DNA of 64,000 nucleotides from Macrococcoides bohemicum (GCF_042658685.1 NZ_JBHSQY010000030.1), one strand, 5' to 3'; counted from the stretch's first letter, positions 38,146 through 47,091 are shown. Program-made: numbers and translations. The notes: generated from the letters alone by a model not told the origin.

Positions 38146-39825
38146 ATGGCTTTTGATGGCTTATTTACACATCAAATGATTAAAGAAATATCATTTTTAG
38201 AAACAGCACGTATTAATAAAATTACACAACCTGATGATTATACAATAGTACTCGTCATCCGTGCGAATAGAAAGAATCAGAAACTTCTTTTATCAGCACA
38301 TCCTAACTTTGCACGATTACAATTAACAACCGGTAACTTTGATAACCCGTTCGAGCCACCGATGTTCTTACGCGTATTACGTAAACATATTGAAGGCGGT
38401 ATCGTCTCGACCATCAATCAAATTGGAAATGACCGAATTATAGAAATCATCATCAATAACACGAATGAAATTGGTGATCGTATCGTACGACATCTCTATA
38501 TAGAGATAATGGGTAAGCATAGCAATATTATTCTTACTGATGAAAATAAAAAAATTCTCGATAGCTTAAAACATTTAACACCAAATACGAACAGTGCTAG
38601 AACGTTAATGCCGGGCTTTAGCTATGAATTCCCGCCAACATTAAAAAAACATAATCCATACGAAATTAATACAGTCAGTGATTTACTTAATCCAGAGCTG
38701 CCGATTAAAAAAGCATTACTCAACGCACTAGAGGGTTTCAGTCCGGTTGCCGTCAATGCACTGTTAGCTTCAGATAACGATATAGATGCTGCATTTAAAA
38801 ACTTTATGACTGATCAGTATATCAGACCTGTTGCATTTACATTAAACGATAAAGAAGATTTCTATTATAAACCAGTACCATTTATTACAGATGTAGAATC
38901 TTTCGATAGTTTAAGTGAATTGTTAGATCACTTCTATAAAGATCGTGCAACACGTGAGCGCGTAAGAAACCAGACGAACGATCTTGCACGTCACTTAACC
39001 AGTTTACTTCAGAAAAACGAGAAGAAACTGGCAAAACTTGTTAATGAACTTGAAGAAACAAAACGAATGGATGAAATGAATTTATTCGGTGAATTAATCA
39101 CAAGTAATATGTATATGCTAAAACAAGGCATGGAAGCATTTGAAACTGTGAATTATTATAACGATGAAACAGTAACAATACCTCTAAATCCAAGAAAATC
39201 CCCTGCTGAAAATGCACAATATTATTACAAGCAGTACAATCGTCTAAAAACGAGAAAACAGCATGCTATCGTTCAGATAGAAGAAACAAAAGATGAAATT
39301 GAATATATCCAGACCATTCAAATGCAACTTAATCATATTGAACTCGATGACATTGATGATATTCGTAATGAGCTGGCTGAACAAAATTTAATTAAGAAAA
39401 AGCATAAAAAGAATGATAAGAAGAAAAAGAAGACACAAGATATCGATCACTATTTATCGCGAGATAATCAAGTAATTGTAGTTGGAAGAAATAATCTGCA
39501 AAATGAATATATCACGCATAAGATGGGCAGAAATAATTATCTTTGGTTCCATACGAAAGATATTTCAGGCAGTCATGTCGTTATATTAGATGCACAACCG
39601 ACTGATGGTACGATTGAAGATGCAGCCTTTTTAGCAGGACATTTCTCGAAAGCACAAGGATCATCTAAGATACCTGTGGATTACACAGAAATTCGTTATG
39701 TATATAAACCAAATGGTTCTAAACCAGGATTTGTCACATATACCGATCAATCGACAGTTGTTGTTACACCAGATGTGAAATATATTCAGCAGATGAAAGA
39801 AGATTACAGAGAAAATGAATCGTAG
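38146..39825 (+). CDS. rqcH: Rqc2 homologue RqcH (NFACT protein; historically fibronectin-binding FbpA)
   Basis: A 559-residue NFACT protein: the NFACT-N domain starts MAFDGLFTHQMIKEI, then helix-hairpin-helix and coiled-coil regions (about 270-420), a lysine-rich stretch and the C-terminal NFACT-R domain (NNYLWFHTKDISGSHVVI). RqcH binds stalled 60S-like 50S complexes and adds alanine tails in ribosome quality control. AGAGGTG precedes the start. Stand-alone gene on the plus strand. Confidence 0.93.
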   Translation: MAFDGLFTHQMIKEISFLETARINKITQPDDYTIVLVIRANRKNQKLLLSAHPNFARLQLTTGNFDNPFEPPMFLRVLRKHIEGGIVSTINQIGNDRIIEIIINNTNEIGDRIVRHLYIEIMGKHSNIILTDENKKILDSLKHLTPNTNSARTLMPGFSYEFPPTLKKHNPYEINTVSDLLNPELPIKKALLNALEGFSPVAVNALLASDNDIDAAFKNFMTDQYIRPVAFTLNDKEDFYYKPVPFITDVESFDSLSELLDHFYKDRATRERVRNQTNDLARHLTSLLQKNEKKLAKLVNELEETKRMDEMNLFGELITSNMYMLKQGMEAFETVNYYNDETVTIPLNPRKSPAENAQYYYKQYNRLKTRKQHAIVQIEETKDEIEYIQTIQMQLNHIELDDIDDIRNELAEQNLIKKKHKKNDKKKKKTQDIDHYLSRDNQVIVVGRNNLQNEYITHKMGRNNYLWFHTKDISGSHVVILDAQPTDGTIEDAAFLAGHFSKAQGSSKIPVDYTEIRYVYKPNGSKPGFVTYTDQSTVVVTPDVKYIQQMKEDYRENES

Positions 39826-39933
39826 GGCTTTTTAGTCTTGCGATTTCTTTATTATTATGTCATTACTTTGGCAAACTACAATAATAAAAGAATTTGTTAT
39901 TATTGCAGTGATAAATGAAAAGGATGTTAAGAA

Positions 39934-40067
39934 GTAGATATCAGACAACTAAAATATTTCATTTAACCGATGAAAATAACTATTATCCAATAGGCATATT
40001 ATTAAGAAAAGGCTACGTATGTACTCAGGAAATGACTGAATTCATCTCTTTAATAAAGACAAATTAA
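39934..40067 (+). pseudogene. Deletion scar of a LysR-type regulator
   Basis: Two short pieces in different frames recall the two ends of a LysR regulator. At 39934 the frame reads VDIRQLKYFI, the stereotyped N-terminus (with GTA where a start codon should be), followed by a stop. From 39969 another frame reads ENNYYPIGILLRKGYVCTQE and on to a stop at 40067, the kind of short C-terminal end such proteins have. About 240 residues between them are missing. The reading is by eye; the N-terminal match is the stronger. Confidence 0.55.
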
Positions 40068-40099
40068 AAGTGCGGGTACATTTTGTACCCGCACTTTTT
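40062..40099 (-). terminator. Terminator at the clpL end
   Basis: A 15-bp GC-rich stem (40066-40080 with 40084-40098) that overlaps the clpL stop and ends in TTTT on the minus strand. Confidence 0.85.
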
Positions 40100-42167
40100 A
40101 TGCTACCTTAATATCTGTTTTATCATTATTTAACGTTAAATGAACATTTTTAACTTCCGGATGTTCTAAATAGTAATCAGTTATATTATCTCTAACATGT
40201 TGCTCTACAACACGGCGTAACGGTCTCGCACCTAGTAATTCATCATAACCATTATCAATTAACCAGTTTTTCGCTTCATCTGTAATTGTCATTGTGATTT
40301 CCTTTTTAGCTAATGTTCGTTCAACATCATCTAACATAAGATCAACAATTTGAAGTAAACTTGCTTTATCTAAAGATTTAAATTCTATAATACCATTAAA
40401 TCGATTTAAGAATTCAGGTCTGAAATAATCTTTAATGATTGCCATAATGTCAGTACCTTCAGTCTTCTTACTGTCCAAACTAAATCCTGCATTGCTTGTA
40501 GCAATGATAATCGTGTTTTTAAAGTTGATCACATTACCTTGACCATCAGTCAATTTTCCATCATCTAATACTTGTAATAACAATGTTAATATTTGTGGAT
40601 TTGCTTTTTCAATTTCATCGAACAGAATCACTGAATAAGGATTACGGCGAACACGTTCTGTTAATGTATTTGAGTTATCATCGTATCCTACGTAACCAGC
40701 AGTAGTACCGATCATTTTAGAAACAGCTGTTAAATCACTATATTCACTCATGTCCAGACGAATTAATGCTTCTTTATTACCAAATAAATCAACAGCTAAC
40801 TGTTTTGCGAGTTCTGTTTTACCTACGCCAGTCGGACCAACAAACAAGAAGCTACCGATTGGTCGGTTGCCTTCGTCAAATCCAGCACGATTTCTACGGA
40901 TTGCTTTTGCCACCGCCTGTACCGCTTCATCTTGACCGATAATTTTTTCTGATAATCTATCTTTAATATTTTTCAGACGTTCAAGATCGTTACTATCCAT
41001 CTGCGAAACAGGAATTCCAGTTAATCTCTCAACTGTTCCTGCTACATCATCAACTGTTAACGTATTTGTTTCGACGCTTTTCTCTAGACTATCCTTTATT
41101 GATTTAATCTCCATTTGTAGTGCATTTGCCTGTTCATAATCTTCTCTATCTACTGCTTTTAATTTTTCTTGTTCAAGCTGTTCGATTTGTTTTTCTGATT
41201 GAACAGTATCAACAACTGTATGATTAGAAGAAACATGTGCTGCAGTGATATCCAGTAAATCTATCGCTTTATCCGGTAATAATCTTTGCGGAATATACTG
41301 AATCGATAACTCAACACAAGCTTTAATCACATTATCAGGTATTTCTATTGCATGATGTTGTTCATATTTTTCTTTTATACCTTCCAATATTGCAATTGTA
41401 TCCTCTGCACTTGGCTCATTCACGACAACTTCATTGAATCGACGAGATAAAGCTGGATCTTTTAAAATATTGTTACGATATTCATCTTGAGTAGTAGCAC
41501 CGATAATTGTAATATCTCCTCTGCTTAATGCTGGTTTTAAAATATCAGATAAGCCTTTACTACCAGAATCAGCACCAGTTGCTCCGCTACCGATCATTTG
41601 ATGAATCTCATCTAAGAATAATACGATATTATCTTGTGCTTTCACTTCATCAATTAATTTTTGAACATTTTCTTCAAAAGCACCACGATATTGTGTCCCT
41701 GCTTCAAGCGCAGAAATATCTATTGAAATTATTTCTTTATCTTTAATTGCCTGTGGTACATCTCCGTCAATAATAGCTTGAGCTAAACCTTCGACAATCG
41801 CAGTCTTACCAACCCCTGCTTCACCAACTAAGATTGGATTATTCTTTATTCTTCTACTTAATACTTCTGCTGTATTACGTATTTCTTTTGAACGTCCAAT
41901 CACTGGATCTAGTTTTCCATTACGTGCTTCTTCAGTTAAATTTCTACCAATCTTTGATAAAAACTCACCTTGCACATTGTTATTTTGATCTTTTAATCGT
42001 TGTGCCTGATTATCATTAAATTGCTTATTTTGAATATCTTGAATGTCTTCAGGTGTTACTTCCTGCCCATTAATATAAAATTTGCGCTTCACTTGACCTT
42101 GTCCTAATTCATTAAACATTCTATTGAACATTGCATCAAAGTTACTGTCAAAAATTCCGTTATTCAT
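40098..42167 (-). CDS. clpL: ATP-dependent chaperone ClpL
   Basis: A 689-residue Hsp100 protein with a short N-terminal region rather than the ClpC/ClpB N domain. Two AAA modules carry Walker A GEAGVGKTAI (about 115-124) and GPTGVGKTEL, with a short middle coiled coil. ClpL is a disaggregase made under heat stress. Two CtsR boxes and a strong promoter precede it, matching CtsR control. No IGF/L loop for ClpP binding is obvious. Confidence 0.93.
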   Translation of the reverse strand: MNNGIFDSNFDAMFNRMFNELGQGQVKRKFYINGQEVTPEDIQDIQNKQFNDNQAQRLKDQNNNVQGEFLSKIGRNLTEEARNGKLDPVIGRSKEIRNTAEVLSRRIKNNPILVGEAGVGKTAIVEGLAQAIIDGDVPQAIKDKEIISIDISALEAGTQYRGAFEENVQKLIDEVKAQDNIVLFLDEIHQMIGSGATGADSGSKGLSDILKPALSRGDITIIGATTQDEYRNNILKDPALSRRFNEVVVNEPSAEDTIAILEGIKEKYEQHHAIEIPDNVIKACVELSIQYIPQRLLPDKAIDLLDITAAHVSSNHTVVDTVQSEKQIEQLEQEKLKAVDREDYEQANALQMEIKSIKDSLEKSVETNTLTVDDVAGTVERLTGIPVSQMDSNDLERLKNIKDRLSEKIIGQDEAVQAVAKAIRRNRAGFDEGNRPIGSFLFVGPTGVGKTELAKQLAVDLFGNKEALIRLDMSEYSDLTAVSKMIGTTAGYVGYDDNSNTLTERVRRNPYSVILFDEIEKANPQILTLLLQVLDDGKLTDGQGNVINFKNTIIIATSNAGFSLDSKKTEGTDIMAIIKDYFRPEFLNRFNGIIEFKSLDKASLLQIVDLMLDDVERTLAKKEITMTITDEAKNWLIDNGYDELLGARPLRRVVEQHVRDNITDYYLEHPEVKNVHLTLNNDKTDIKVA

Positions 42168-42232
42168 AAATAATCACTCCTATTTAGTTGTAAGTATTAC
42201 TACAAAGGGTATTATGTTCCTTTGATACTCTT

Positions 42233-42285
42233 ATTATACTAAATTAGTCAAAGAAGGTCAAACATTATTTTGACTTTCTTTGCCC
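42233..42285 (-). promoter_or_regulatory. clpL promoter with two CtsR operators
   Basis: On the minus strand TTGACC (42256-42261) and TATAAT (42233-42238) are 17 nt apart. AGTCAAAGAAGGTCAAA on the plus strand (42246-42262) matches the CtsR heptad direct repeat exactly and covers the -35. A second copy in the opposite orientation, GGGCAAAGAAAGTCAAA (42269-42285), has one mismatch and lies just upstream. Confidence 0.9.
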
Positions 42286-42774
42286 TTTATTTTTATTTTA
42301 TTACTTTAATTATTTCTTATAAATTCTGTAGCAAAATAATCAACATTTATAACCAACTATTATAATAGAAGAAACTCAAATTAATATATGGTAATTAAAC
42401 GTTCATTTTTCTTTGCAAATTATAATAAATAAATTAGAAGTATAGTATCCTTTTAAAAAATTTTTATTTGTGACCATTTTTTGACAAACATATTAGTTGC
42501 AAAATGTTTATATATATTTAATCCCTTTCATCTCCTATATTTAATCAGCATCAGTGATAATAAAAAAATTATTCTACTTTTACATAAAATGTAAGATAAT
42601 TGAATAAAATCATCTTTTTCTTACTCAAAATTTTTGAACTTAAAGAATATATATGGTCTAATATGAACCGTTACAGAAAAATAAACTTTGCATTTTAGTT
42701 TGTTTATCCAGAAAAAACATTATTCTAATTAATCTGTAACTTATAAAAATATATTTTTTAAATTACTTCTTCTT
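42286..42774. other. AT-rich intergenic stretch before the first wall-hydrolase gene
   Basis: About 490 nt with no supported gene. It is very AT-rich with scattered TATAAT-like elements and presumably holds distal promoter elements of the gene at 42850. I see no RNA fold, repeat or ORF worth calling. Confidence 0.5.
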
Positions 42775-42798
42775 GTCGAAATACACATCATTATCGAC
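42775..42798 (+). promoter_or_regulatory. 24-nt inverted repeat in the leader of the first wall-hydrolase gene
   Basis: GTCGA and TCGAC arms separated by 14 nt. A second copy of identical length and with the same right arm (ATTATCGAC) lies at 43717-43740 before the paralogous gene. Could be a protein operator or a leader hairpin. Confidence 0.55.
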
Positions 42799-42849
42799 AA
42801 AGAAAGACGAGAAACATTGAATTTTTAAATTACTGGAGGATTATATATT

Positions 42850-43581
42850 ATGAAAAAAGCATTATTAACATCATCATTAGCATTAACGTTAGGCGTAACA
42901 GGATTATCAGGAGTAAATGGTTCACACGAAGCACAAGCATCAGAAACGACACAAACAGCTAAAGTGGATTTCAATGAACTGGCAAACTTAGCGAGAAACA
43001 ATTCAGAAACATTAAATGAACGCCCAATGCATGCTGGAGCTTACAATTATTCATTTAATAAAGATGGATATTCTTATAACTTTGAATCAGATGGCGTTTA
43101 CTGGACATGGGAATATAAATACACTGGAGCAGCAGATACGATTGTAAATAAAACATCTACTCAACCTCAAGCTGTACAACAATTTGATAGTGTTAAAGAA
43201 CAAATACCAATTCACAAAACAACTTATCAAGCACCAGCAAAACAATTTAAACAAGTGAGTTATCAAGCACCAGTTCAACAAAAAGCACCAGTGCAACAAA
43301 GTGCTTACAAAGCACCCGTTTCACAAACATCAACATCAAACGTAAGTGTTAATACACATTTACAGTTAATTGCACAACGTGAATCAGGTGGTAATATCCG
43401 TGCGATCAACACTACTTCTGGTGCAGCAGGTAAATATCAATTCTTACAAAGTACATGGGATACCGTTGCTCCAGCTTCATGGAAAGGAAAATCACCAGCT
43501 TCAGCACCTGAATCAGTTCAAGATGCAGCAGCCGTAAAATTATATAATGAGTACGGTGCACAACACTGGGTTACAGCTTAA
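42850..43581 (+). CDS. Secreted IsaA/SceD-like protein with C-terminal transglycosylase domain
   Basis: A 243-residue exported protein. A signal peptide ends near EAQA-SE (about 33). Residues about 40-100 form a module (DFNELANLARNNS, SYNFESDGVYWTWEYKYTG) shared with the next gene and reminiscent of staphylococcal IsaA and SceD. A repetitive Gln/Pro/Ala linker follows. The C-terminal 75 residues (LIAQRESGGNIRAIN, GKYQFLQSTW) look like a lysozyme-like transglycosylase with Glu in RESGG as the likely acid. It probably cleaves peptidoglycan glycan strands at the cell surface. GGAGG precedes the ATG. Confidence 0.85.
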   Translation: MKKALLTSSLALTLGVTGLSGVNGSHEAQASETTQTAKVDFNELANLARNNSETLNERPMHAGAYNYSFNKDGYSYNFESDGVYWTWEYKYTGAADTIVNKTSTQPQAVQQFDSVKEQIPIHKTTYQAPAKQFKQVSYQAPVQQKAPVQQSAYKAPVSQTSTSNVSVNTHLQLIAQRESGGNIRAINTTSGAAGKYQFLQSTWDTVAPASWKGKSPASAPESVQDAAAVKLYNEYGAQHWVTA

Positions 43582-43600
43582 TCTTTAAAATATTACATGG

Positions 43601-43630
43601 GAATAATGCTCTAGATAGCATTCTTCACTT
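43601..43630 (+). terminator. Likely terminator after the first wall-hydrolase gene
   Basis: Stem GAATAATGCT with AGCATTCTTC (one mismatch), loop about 4 nt, followed by a weak T-run CTTTTTAT. Confidence 0.65.
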
Positions 43631-43716
43631 TTTATATTACAAAAACATTTCGACATTGTAATGAATTGTTATTTTACTGTAACGTATGTAATGATTTTAT
43701 GTGTTACATTATTAAT

Positions 43717-43740
43717 GTCGAAAGAGAGAAAATTATCGAC
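43717..43740 (+). promoter_or_regulatory. 24-nt inverted repeat in the leader of the second wall-hydrolase gene
   Basis: Counterpart of the element at 42775-42798: GTCGAAA at the left and ATTATCGAC at the right in both, with a different middle. It lies 62 nt before the ATG at 43803; the other lies 51 nt before its gene. Confidence 0.55.
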
Positions 43741-43802
43741 AGTCACTTTGACAACCGATAACGAAAATAACAAAACGTAAATTAATGGAGGACTTATATA
43801 TT

Positions 43803-44534
43803 ATGAAAAAAGCAATCTTAACATCATCATTAGCTTTAGCTTTAGGTACAACGTCGGTAGCAACTGCTGGTCAAGCATACGCTTCAGAAACTGAAAATAC
43901 TCAAAAAGAAACTGTAGACTTCGCTCAATTAGCTGAATTAGCTAAAGCTGAATCTGCATCATTAAACGAAAAACCAGTTCATGCTGGACCATACCACTAC
44001 GCATTCAGCAAAGATGGATTCTCTTATGAATTCAAATCAGATGGTATCTACTGGACTTGGGAATATAAATACACTGGTGCTGCTGATACTGTAGTTAATA
44101 AATCAGTAGAAGTTGCATCTGTAGCTGCTCCAAAAGCAGAAGTACAATCTGTTGTAAGTGCACCAGTTACGAAAACTGCTACTCAAACTGCTGTTAAACC
44201 AGCCGTTCAACAAACAGCTTATACAGCTCCTGTAGCAAAACCTGCAACAGTTAAAACTTACAAAGCACCTGTTCAACAAACAGCTACTGTATCTAACACT
44301 GGCGGAGTTAACTGGTCAGCATTAGCACAATGTGAATCTGGTGGAAATTCAAGTATCGTAGATGCTTCTGGAACTTACCACGGTTTATACCAATTTGACG
44401 TACAAACATGGCAGTCAGTTGGAGGATCTGGTGTTCCTTCACAAGCATCAGCTGCTGAGCAAACTAAACGTGCACAAATCCTTTACAGCAAACGTGGATC
44501 TCAACCATGGCCGGTATGTGGAGCTCGTTTATAA
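43803..44534 (+). CDS. Secreted protein with IsaA-like N-terminal module and Rpf-type transglycosylase domain
   Basis: A 243-residue paralogue of the preceding gene, with signal peptide (cleavage near AYA-SE), the shared module (SYEFKSDGIYWTWEYKYTG) and an Ala/Thr/Val-rich linker. The C-terminal domain differs. WSALAQCESGGNSS, YHGLYQFDVQTWQSVGG and the terminal QPWPVCGARL match the resuscitation-promoting-factor fold, including the paired cysteines and the catalytic Glu in CESGG. It should cut glycan strands. The ATG at 43803 follows GGAGG; an upstream TTG-type start is unnecessary. Confidence 0.87.
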   Translation: MKKAILTSSLALALGTTSVATAGQAYASETENTQKETVDFAQLAELAKAESASLNEKPVHAGPYHYAFSKDGFSYEFKSDGIYWTWEYKYTGAADTVVNKSVEVASVAAPKAEVQSVVSAPVTKTATQTAVKPAVQQTAYTAPVAKPATVKTYKAPVQQTATVSNTGGVNWSALAQCESGGNSSIVDASGTYHGLYQFDVQTWQSVGGSGVPSQASAAEQTKRAQILYSKRGSQPWPVCGARL

Positions 44535-44553
44535 TAACAAATACTATATATCC

Positions 44554-44586
44554 AAGAAGAATCATATATGTGATTCTTCTTTTTTA
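44554..44586 (+). terminator. Terminator after the Rpf-type gene
   Basis: A perfect 11-bp stem AAGAAGAATCA/TGATTCTTCTT followed by TTTTT. Confidence 0.92.
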
Positions 44587-44600
44587 TTGAAATTTTACTC

Positions 44601-44629
44601 TTGCATATACATGTTAAGTGTATTATGAT
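44601..44629 (+). promoter_or_regulatory. Aquaporin promoter
   Basis: TTGCAT (44601-44606) and TATGAT (44624-44629), 17 nt apart, about 36 nt before the aquaporin ATG. Confidence 0.75.
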
Positions 44630-44664
44630 TGTTATTGTCACTATTATTAGGAGGAAATTTTAAA

Positions 44665-45330
44665 ATGAAAAAATATTTATCTGAATTACTAGGCACATTC
44701 GTACTAGTATTCTTTGGTACTGGAACAGCAGTTATGGCTACTTTAAATCCAGACGCTAGCGTTGGTATCTTCGGAATCGCATTCGCATTCGGTTTAACTG
44801 TTATTGCTGCAGCATATGCAATCGGTGATATTTCTGGAGGACATTTAAATCCTGCAATATCTTTTGCAATGTTTCTAGATAAGCGTTTATCTTTCAAAGA
44901 CTTCGCAATCTATTCAGTATTCCAAATTATCGGAGCGTTTATTGCGACATCATTAATCTGGGCGATCCTAAGCTCATTTACGAAAAAAGTTGATTTCATC
45001 TATGGTGCTAACGTGCCAAATAACATCAACAATATGGGCGCTTTCTTAGTTGAAGTAATTCTTACTTTCGTATTTGTATTTGTCGTATTATCTGTAACAA
45101 AAACTAAATTTATCGCACCAAGTTTAGCAGTGCTTGTAATCGGTTTAACATTAACAATGGTACATTTAATCGGTATTCCATTAACAGGAACTTCAGTAAA
45201 CCCAGCAAGAAGTATTGCACCAGCAATCTTTACAGGTGGAGATGCTTTATCAACATTATGGATCTTTATCGTAGCACCATTAGTAGGTGCAGCAATCGCT
45301 ACATTTACACATAACTTCTTAGAATCATAA
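44665..45330 (+). CDS. Aquaporin (MIP family), AqpZ-like
   Basis: A 221-residue channel with six membrane helices and both NPA loops, GGHLNPAIS and TSVNPARS. The Arg after the second NPA and overall short loops favour a water channel over a glycerol facilitator, but this is not certain. AGGAGG lies before the ATG at 44665; the earlier in-frame start would lie upstream of the ribosome site. Convergent with spsB. Confidence 0.9.
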   Translation: MKKYLSELLGTFVLVFFGTGTAVMATLNPDASVGIFGIAFAFGLTVIAAAYAIGDISGGHLNPAISFAMFLDKRLSFKDFAIYSVFQIIGAFIATSLIWAILSSFTKKVDFIYGANVPNNINNMGAFLVEVILTFVFVFVVLSVTKTKFIAPSLAVLVIGLTLTMVHLIGIPLTGTSVNPARSIAPAIFTGGDALSTLWIFIVAPLVGAAIATFTHNFLES

Positions 45331-45332
45331 AA

Positions 45333-45369
45333 AATAAGCCTATTCAGTAAAGCTACTGAATAGGCTTTT
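45333..45369. terminator. Bidirectional terminator between aquaporin and signal peptidase
   Basis: A perfect 14-bp stem AAGCCTATTCAGTA/TACTGAATAGGCTT with a 4-nt loop, A-rich on the left and T-rich on the right. Confidence 0.92.
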
Positions 45370-45370
45370 T

Positions 45371-45958
45371 CTATTGATTTACCTTATCAAAATCTTCTTC
45401 GTAAAAGTCAGTCTCAAAATCTTTGAACGGCCAGATACGTACTGAAACTTTACCTACTACATTCTTGCTATTGATTAAACCAAGCTCAGGTTTACGGCTA
45501 TCAAGGCTGATTTCACGATTATCTCCAAGCACTAAGTATTTACCTGCAGGAATAGTATCTTTACCACCTGAATGTGCTAATGTTTTCACTGAGAAATTTT
45601 CAGTAAGCATCGGGTTAACATTGATTTCACGATTTGCTTGCAAATAATTCTCTTCTACAACCTTACCATTAACATATAATAGATCATCCTTATATTCTAC
45701 CTTGTCACCAGGAAGACCAACTAAACGTTTAATATAATCACTCTTATCATTCGCATGAAATACGATAACGTCTCCCCTATCAAGACCGTTTGTCCATGTT
45801 GCCATTTTGTTGATGATGACACGATCCTTATCTTCAAAAGTTGGTGCCATAGAGTCACCACTTACTTGATATTGTACAAAGAAAAATGATCGGATAATAA
45901 ACAATGCAATTAATGCTAATCCAATCGATATAATCCATTCTCTTAATTCTTTTTTCAT
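45371..45958 (-). CDS. spsB: Type I signal peptidase
   Basis: A 195-residue signal peptidase I with one N-terminal membrane anchor (about 8-28), the nucleophile Ser in SGDSMAPT and the catalytic Lys in YIKRLVGLPGD, followed by VLGDNREISLDSR. It cleaves Sec signal peptides such as those of the two wall hydrolases nearby. The ATG at 45958 follows AGGAGTG; the upstream start adds only six residues. No inactive SpsA partner is adjacent, unlike in S. aureus. Confidence 0.93.
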   Translation of the reverse strand: MKKELREWIISIGLALIALFIIRSFFFVQYQVSGDSMAPTFEDKDRVIINKMATWTNGLDRGDVIVFHANDKSDYIKRLVGLPGDKVEYKDDLLYVNGKVVEENYLQANREINVNPMLTENFSVKTLAHSGGKDTIPAGKYLVLGDNREISLDSRKPELGLINSKNVVGKVSVRIWPFKDFETDFYEEDFDKVNQ

Positions 45959-46072
45959 TTTTTCACACTCCTGCATTCATGATACATGATTATACATTAA
46001 ATTACAAAAACTATATTATTATATTAGATTATTAAGTAAATTAAGTTAATTTTGACTATCATACTTTTTATT

Positions 46073-46114
46073 TTGACTAATATAATTGTCAAAATGATAA
46101 ATATAGATTACACT
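46073..46114 (+). promoter_or_regulatory. Promoter of the XRE/DUF3169 operon with overlapping inverted repeat
   Basis: TTGTCA (46086-46091) and TACACT (46109-46114) are 17 nt apart. An imperfect 20-nt inverted repeat TTGAC-N10-GTCAA (46073-46092) covers the -35, so the XRE protein encoded just downstream may repress its own promoter. Confidence 0.6.
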
Positions 46115-46145
46115 ACTTATAAAGAATATAGAAAGGAGTTAAGAG

Positions 46146-46349
46146 ATGAAAAACCGACTCAAAGAACTAAGAGCACGCGATGGCTATAATCAGACGCAAC
46201 TCGCTAAACTCGCTAAAGTATCCCGACAAACCATTTCTCTCATAGAGCGAGATGATTTCATGCCATCCATACTTACAGCAGTACGTATTGCTAGAATATT
46301 TGATGAACCCGTAGAAAATGTATTTATATTTGAGGAGGAAGAGCTGTGA
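46146..46349 (+). CDS. Small XRE-family transcriptional regulator
   Basis: A 67-residue regulator that is almost only a helix-turn-helix (NQTQLAKLAKVSRQTISLIE). Such proteins control the adjacent membrane-protein gene in many Firmicutes. AAAGGAG precedes the ATG. The stop overlaps the next gene's GTG start. Confidence 0.9.
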   Translation: MKNRLKELRARDGYNQTQLAKLAKVSRQTISLIERDDFMPSILTAVRIARIFDEPVENVFIFEEEEL

Positions 46350-47086
46350 AAAAAGATAAAAAGTTAGGAAGAAGCTTATATCTAATATTAATCGGTGCTA
46401 TTTTTGGTGGTGTTATCGGAGGCGCATTACCTTTAGTAAATGACTTTATAACTTACTTTACAGATAAATATCAAATTGATTTTATGATATATATCGTTCC
46501 ATTGTTAATGATCGTCTCTGTATTATTATATTTAAAATCTAAGCACCAATATAATGCCATGTCTAAACCACAAAATAAAAGTGAAGATGAACAATATATC
46601 TATCAGCTTAATCAATATAATAAATCTTCTAAAAATATTGTAAATGCTAGTAATATTCTTATTCTGGCAATTGCTTTAGCAACCGCAGATTTTATATTGA
46701 AGCCTTCAAATCAATACTTAATTTATTATGCAATAATTGTTGTTATATTTTTATTTCTAGTACTAATATACTCAAAACATAATCGAACTGTATTATTAGC
46801 CTTTCCTTCAATCACTAATAGTGGGTTCGAATTAGATTATGAAGATAGACAAATCATGACAACGCTTATTAATAATGTAGATGAAGGTGAAAGACTTGTG
46901 ATGTTACATGCATTATCAAAGACATATATCGTAATGATATATATGTTAAGCGGATTATTATTATTGCTGGCTTTCTATCATGCTGCAAGTGGTGAAAATC
47001 AATATTTAGCAATGATTGGAATTACATCAGTGCTCATCTATTCTACTATTGCATATTATAAAAAATCAGAAGAATTTAATAAATAG
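46346..47086 (+). CDS. Membrane protein, probably DUF3169 family
   Basis: A 246-residue protein with about six hydrophobic helices in three pairs and a conserved-looking stretch (YEDRQIMTTLINNVDEGERL) before the last pair. I believe it belongs to DUF3169, which commonly pairs with a small XRE regulator, but I have not compared sequences. The start is a GTG at 46346 overlapping the regulator's TGA, 7 nt from GAGGAGG. Function unknown. Confidence 0.65.
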   Translation: MKKDKKLGRSLYLILIGAIFGGVIGGALPLVNDFITYFTDKYQIDFMIYIVPLLMIVSVLLYLKSKHQYNAMSKPQNKSEDEQYIYQLNQYNKSSKNIVNASNILILAIALATADFILKPSNQYLIYYAIIVVIFLFLVLIYSKHNRTVLLAFPSITNSGFELDYEDRQIMTTLINNVDEGERLVMLHALSKTYIVMIYMLSGLLLLLAFYHAASGENQYLAMIGITSVLIYSTIAYYKKSEEFNK

Positions 47087-47091
47087 ACTAT

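Noticed and set aside
43678..43692. TGTAAC and TGTAAT half-sites that recall a WalR box before the Rpf-type gene
   Set aside because: The spacing is 3 nt rather than the 5 nt of the WalR consensus as I remember it, and the region is AT-rich enough for chance matches.
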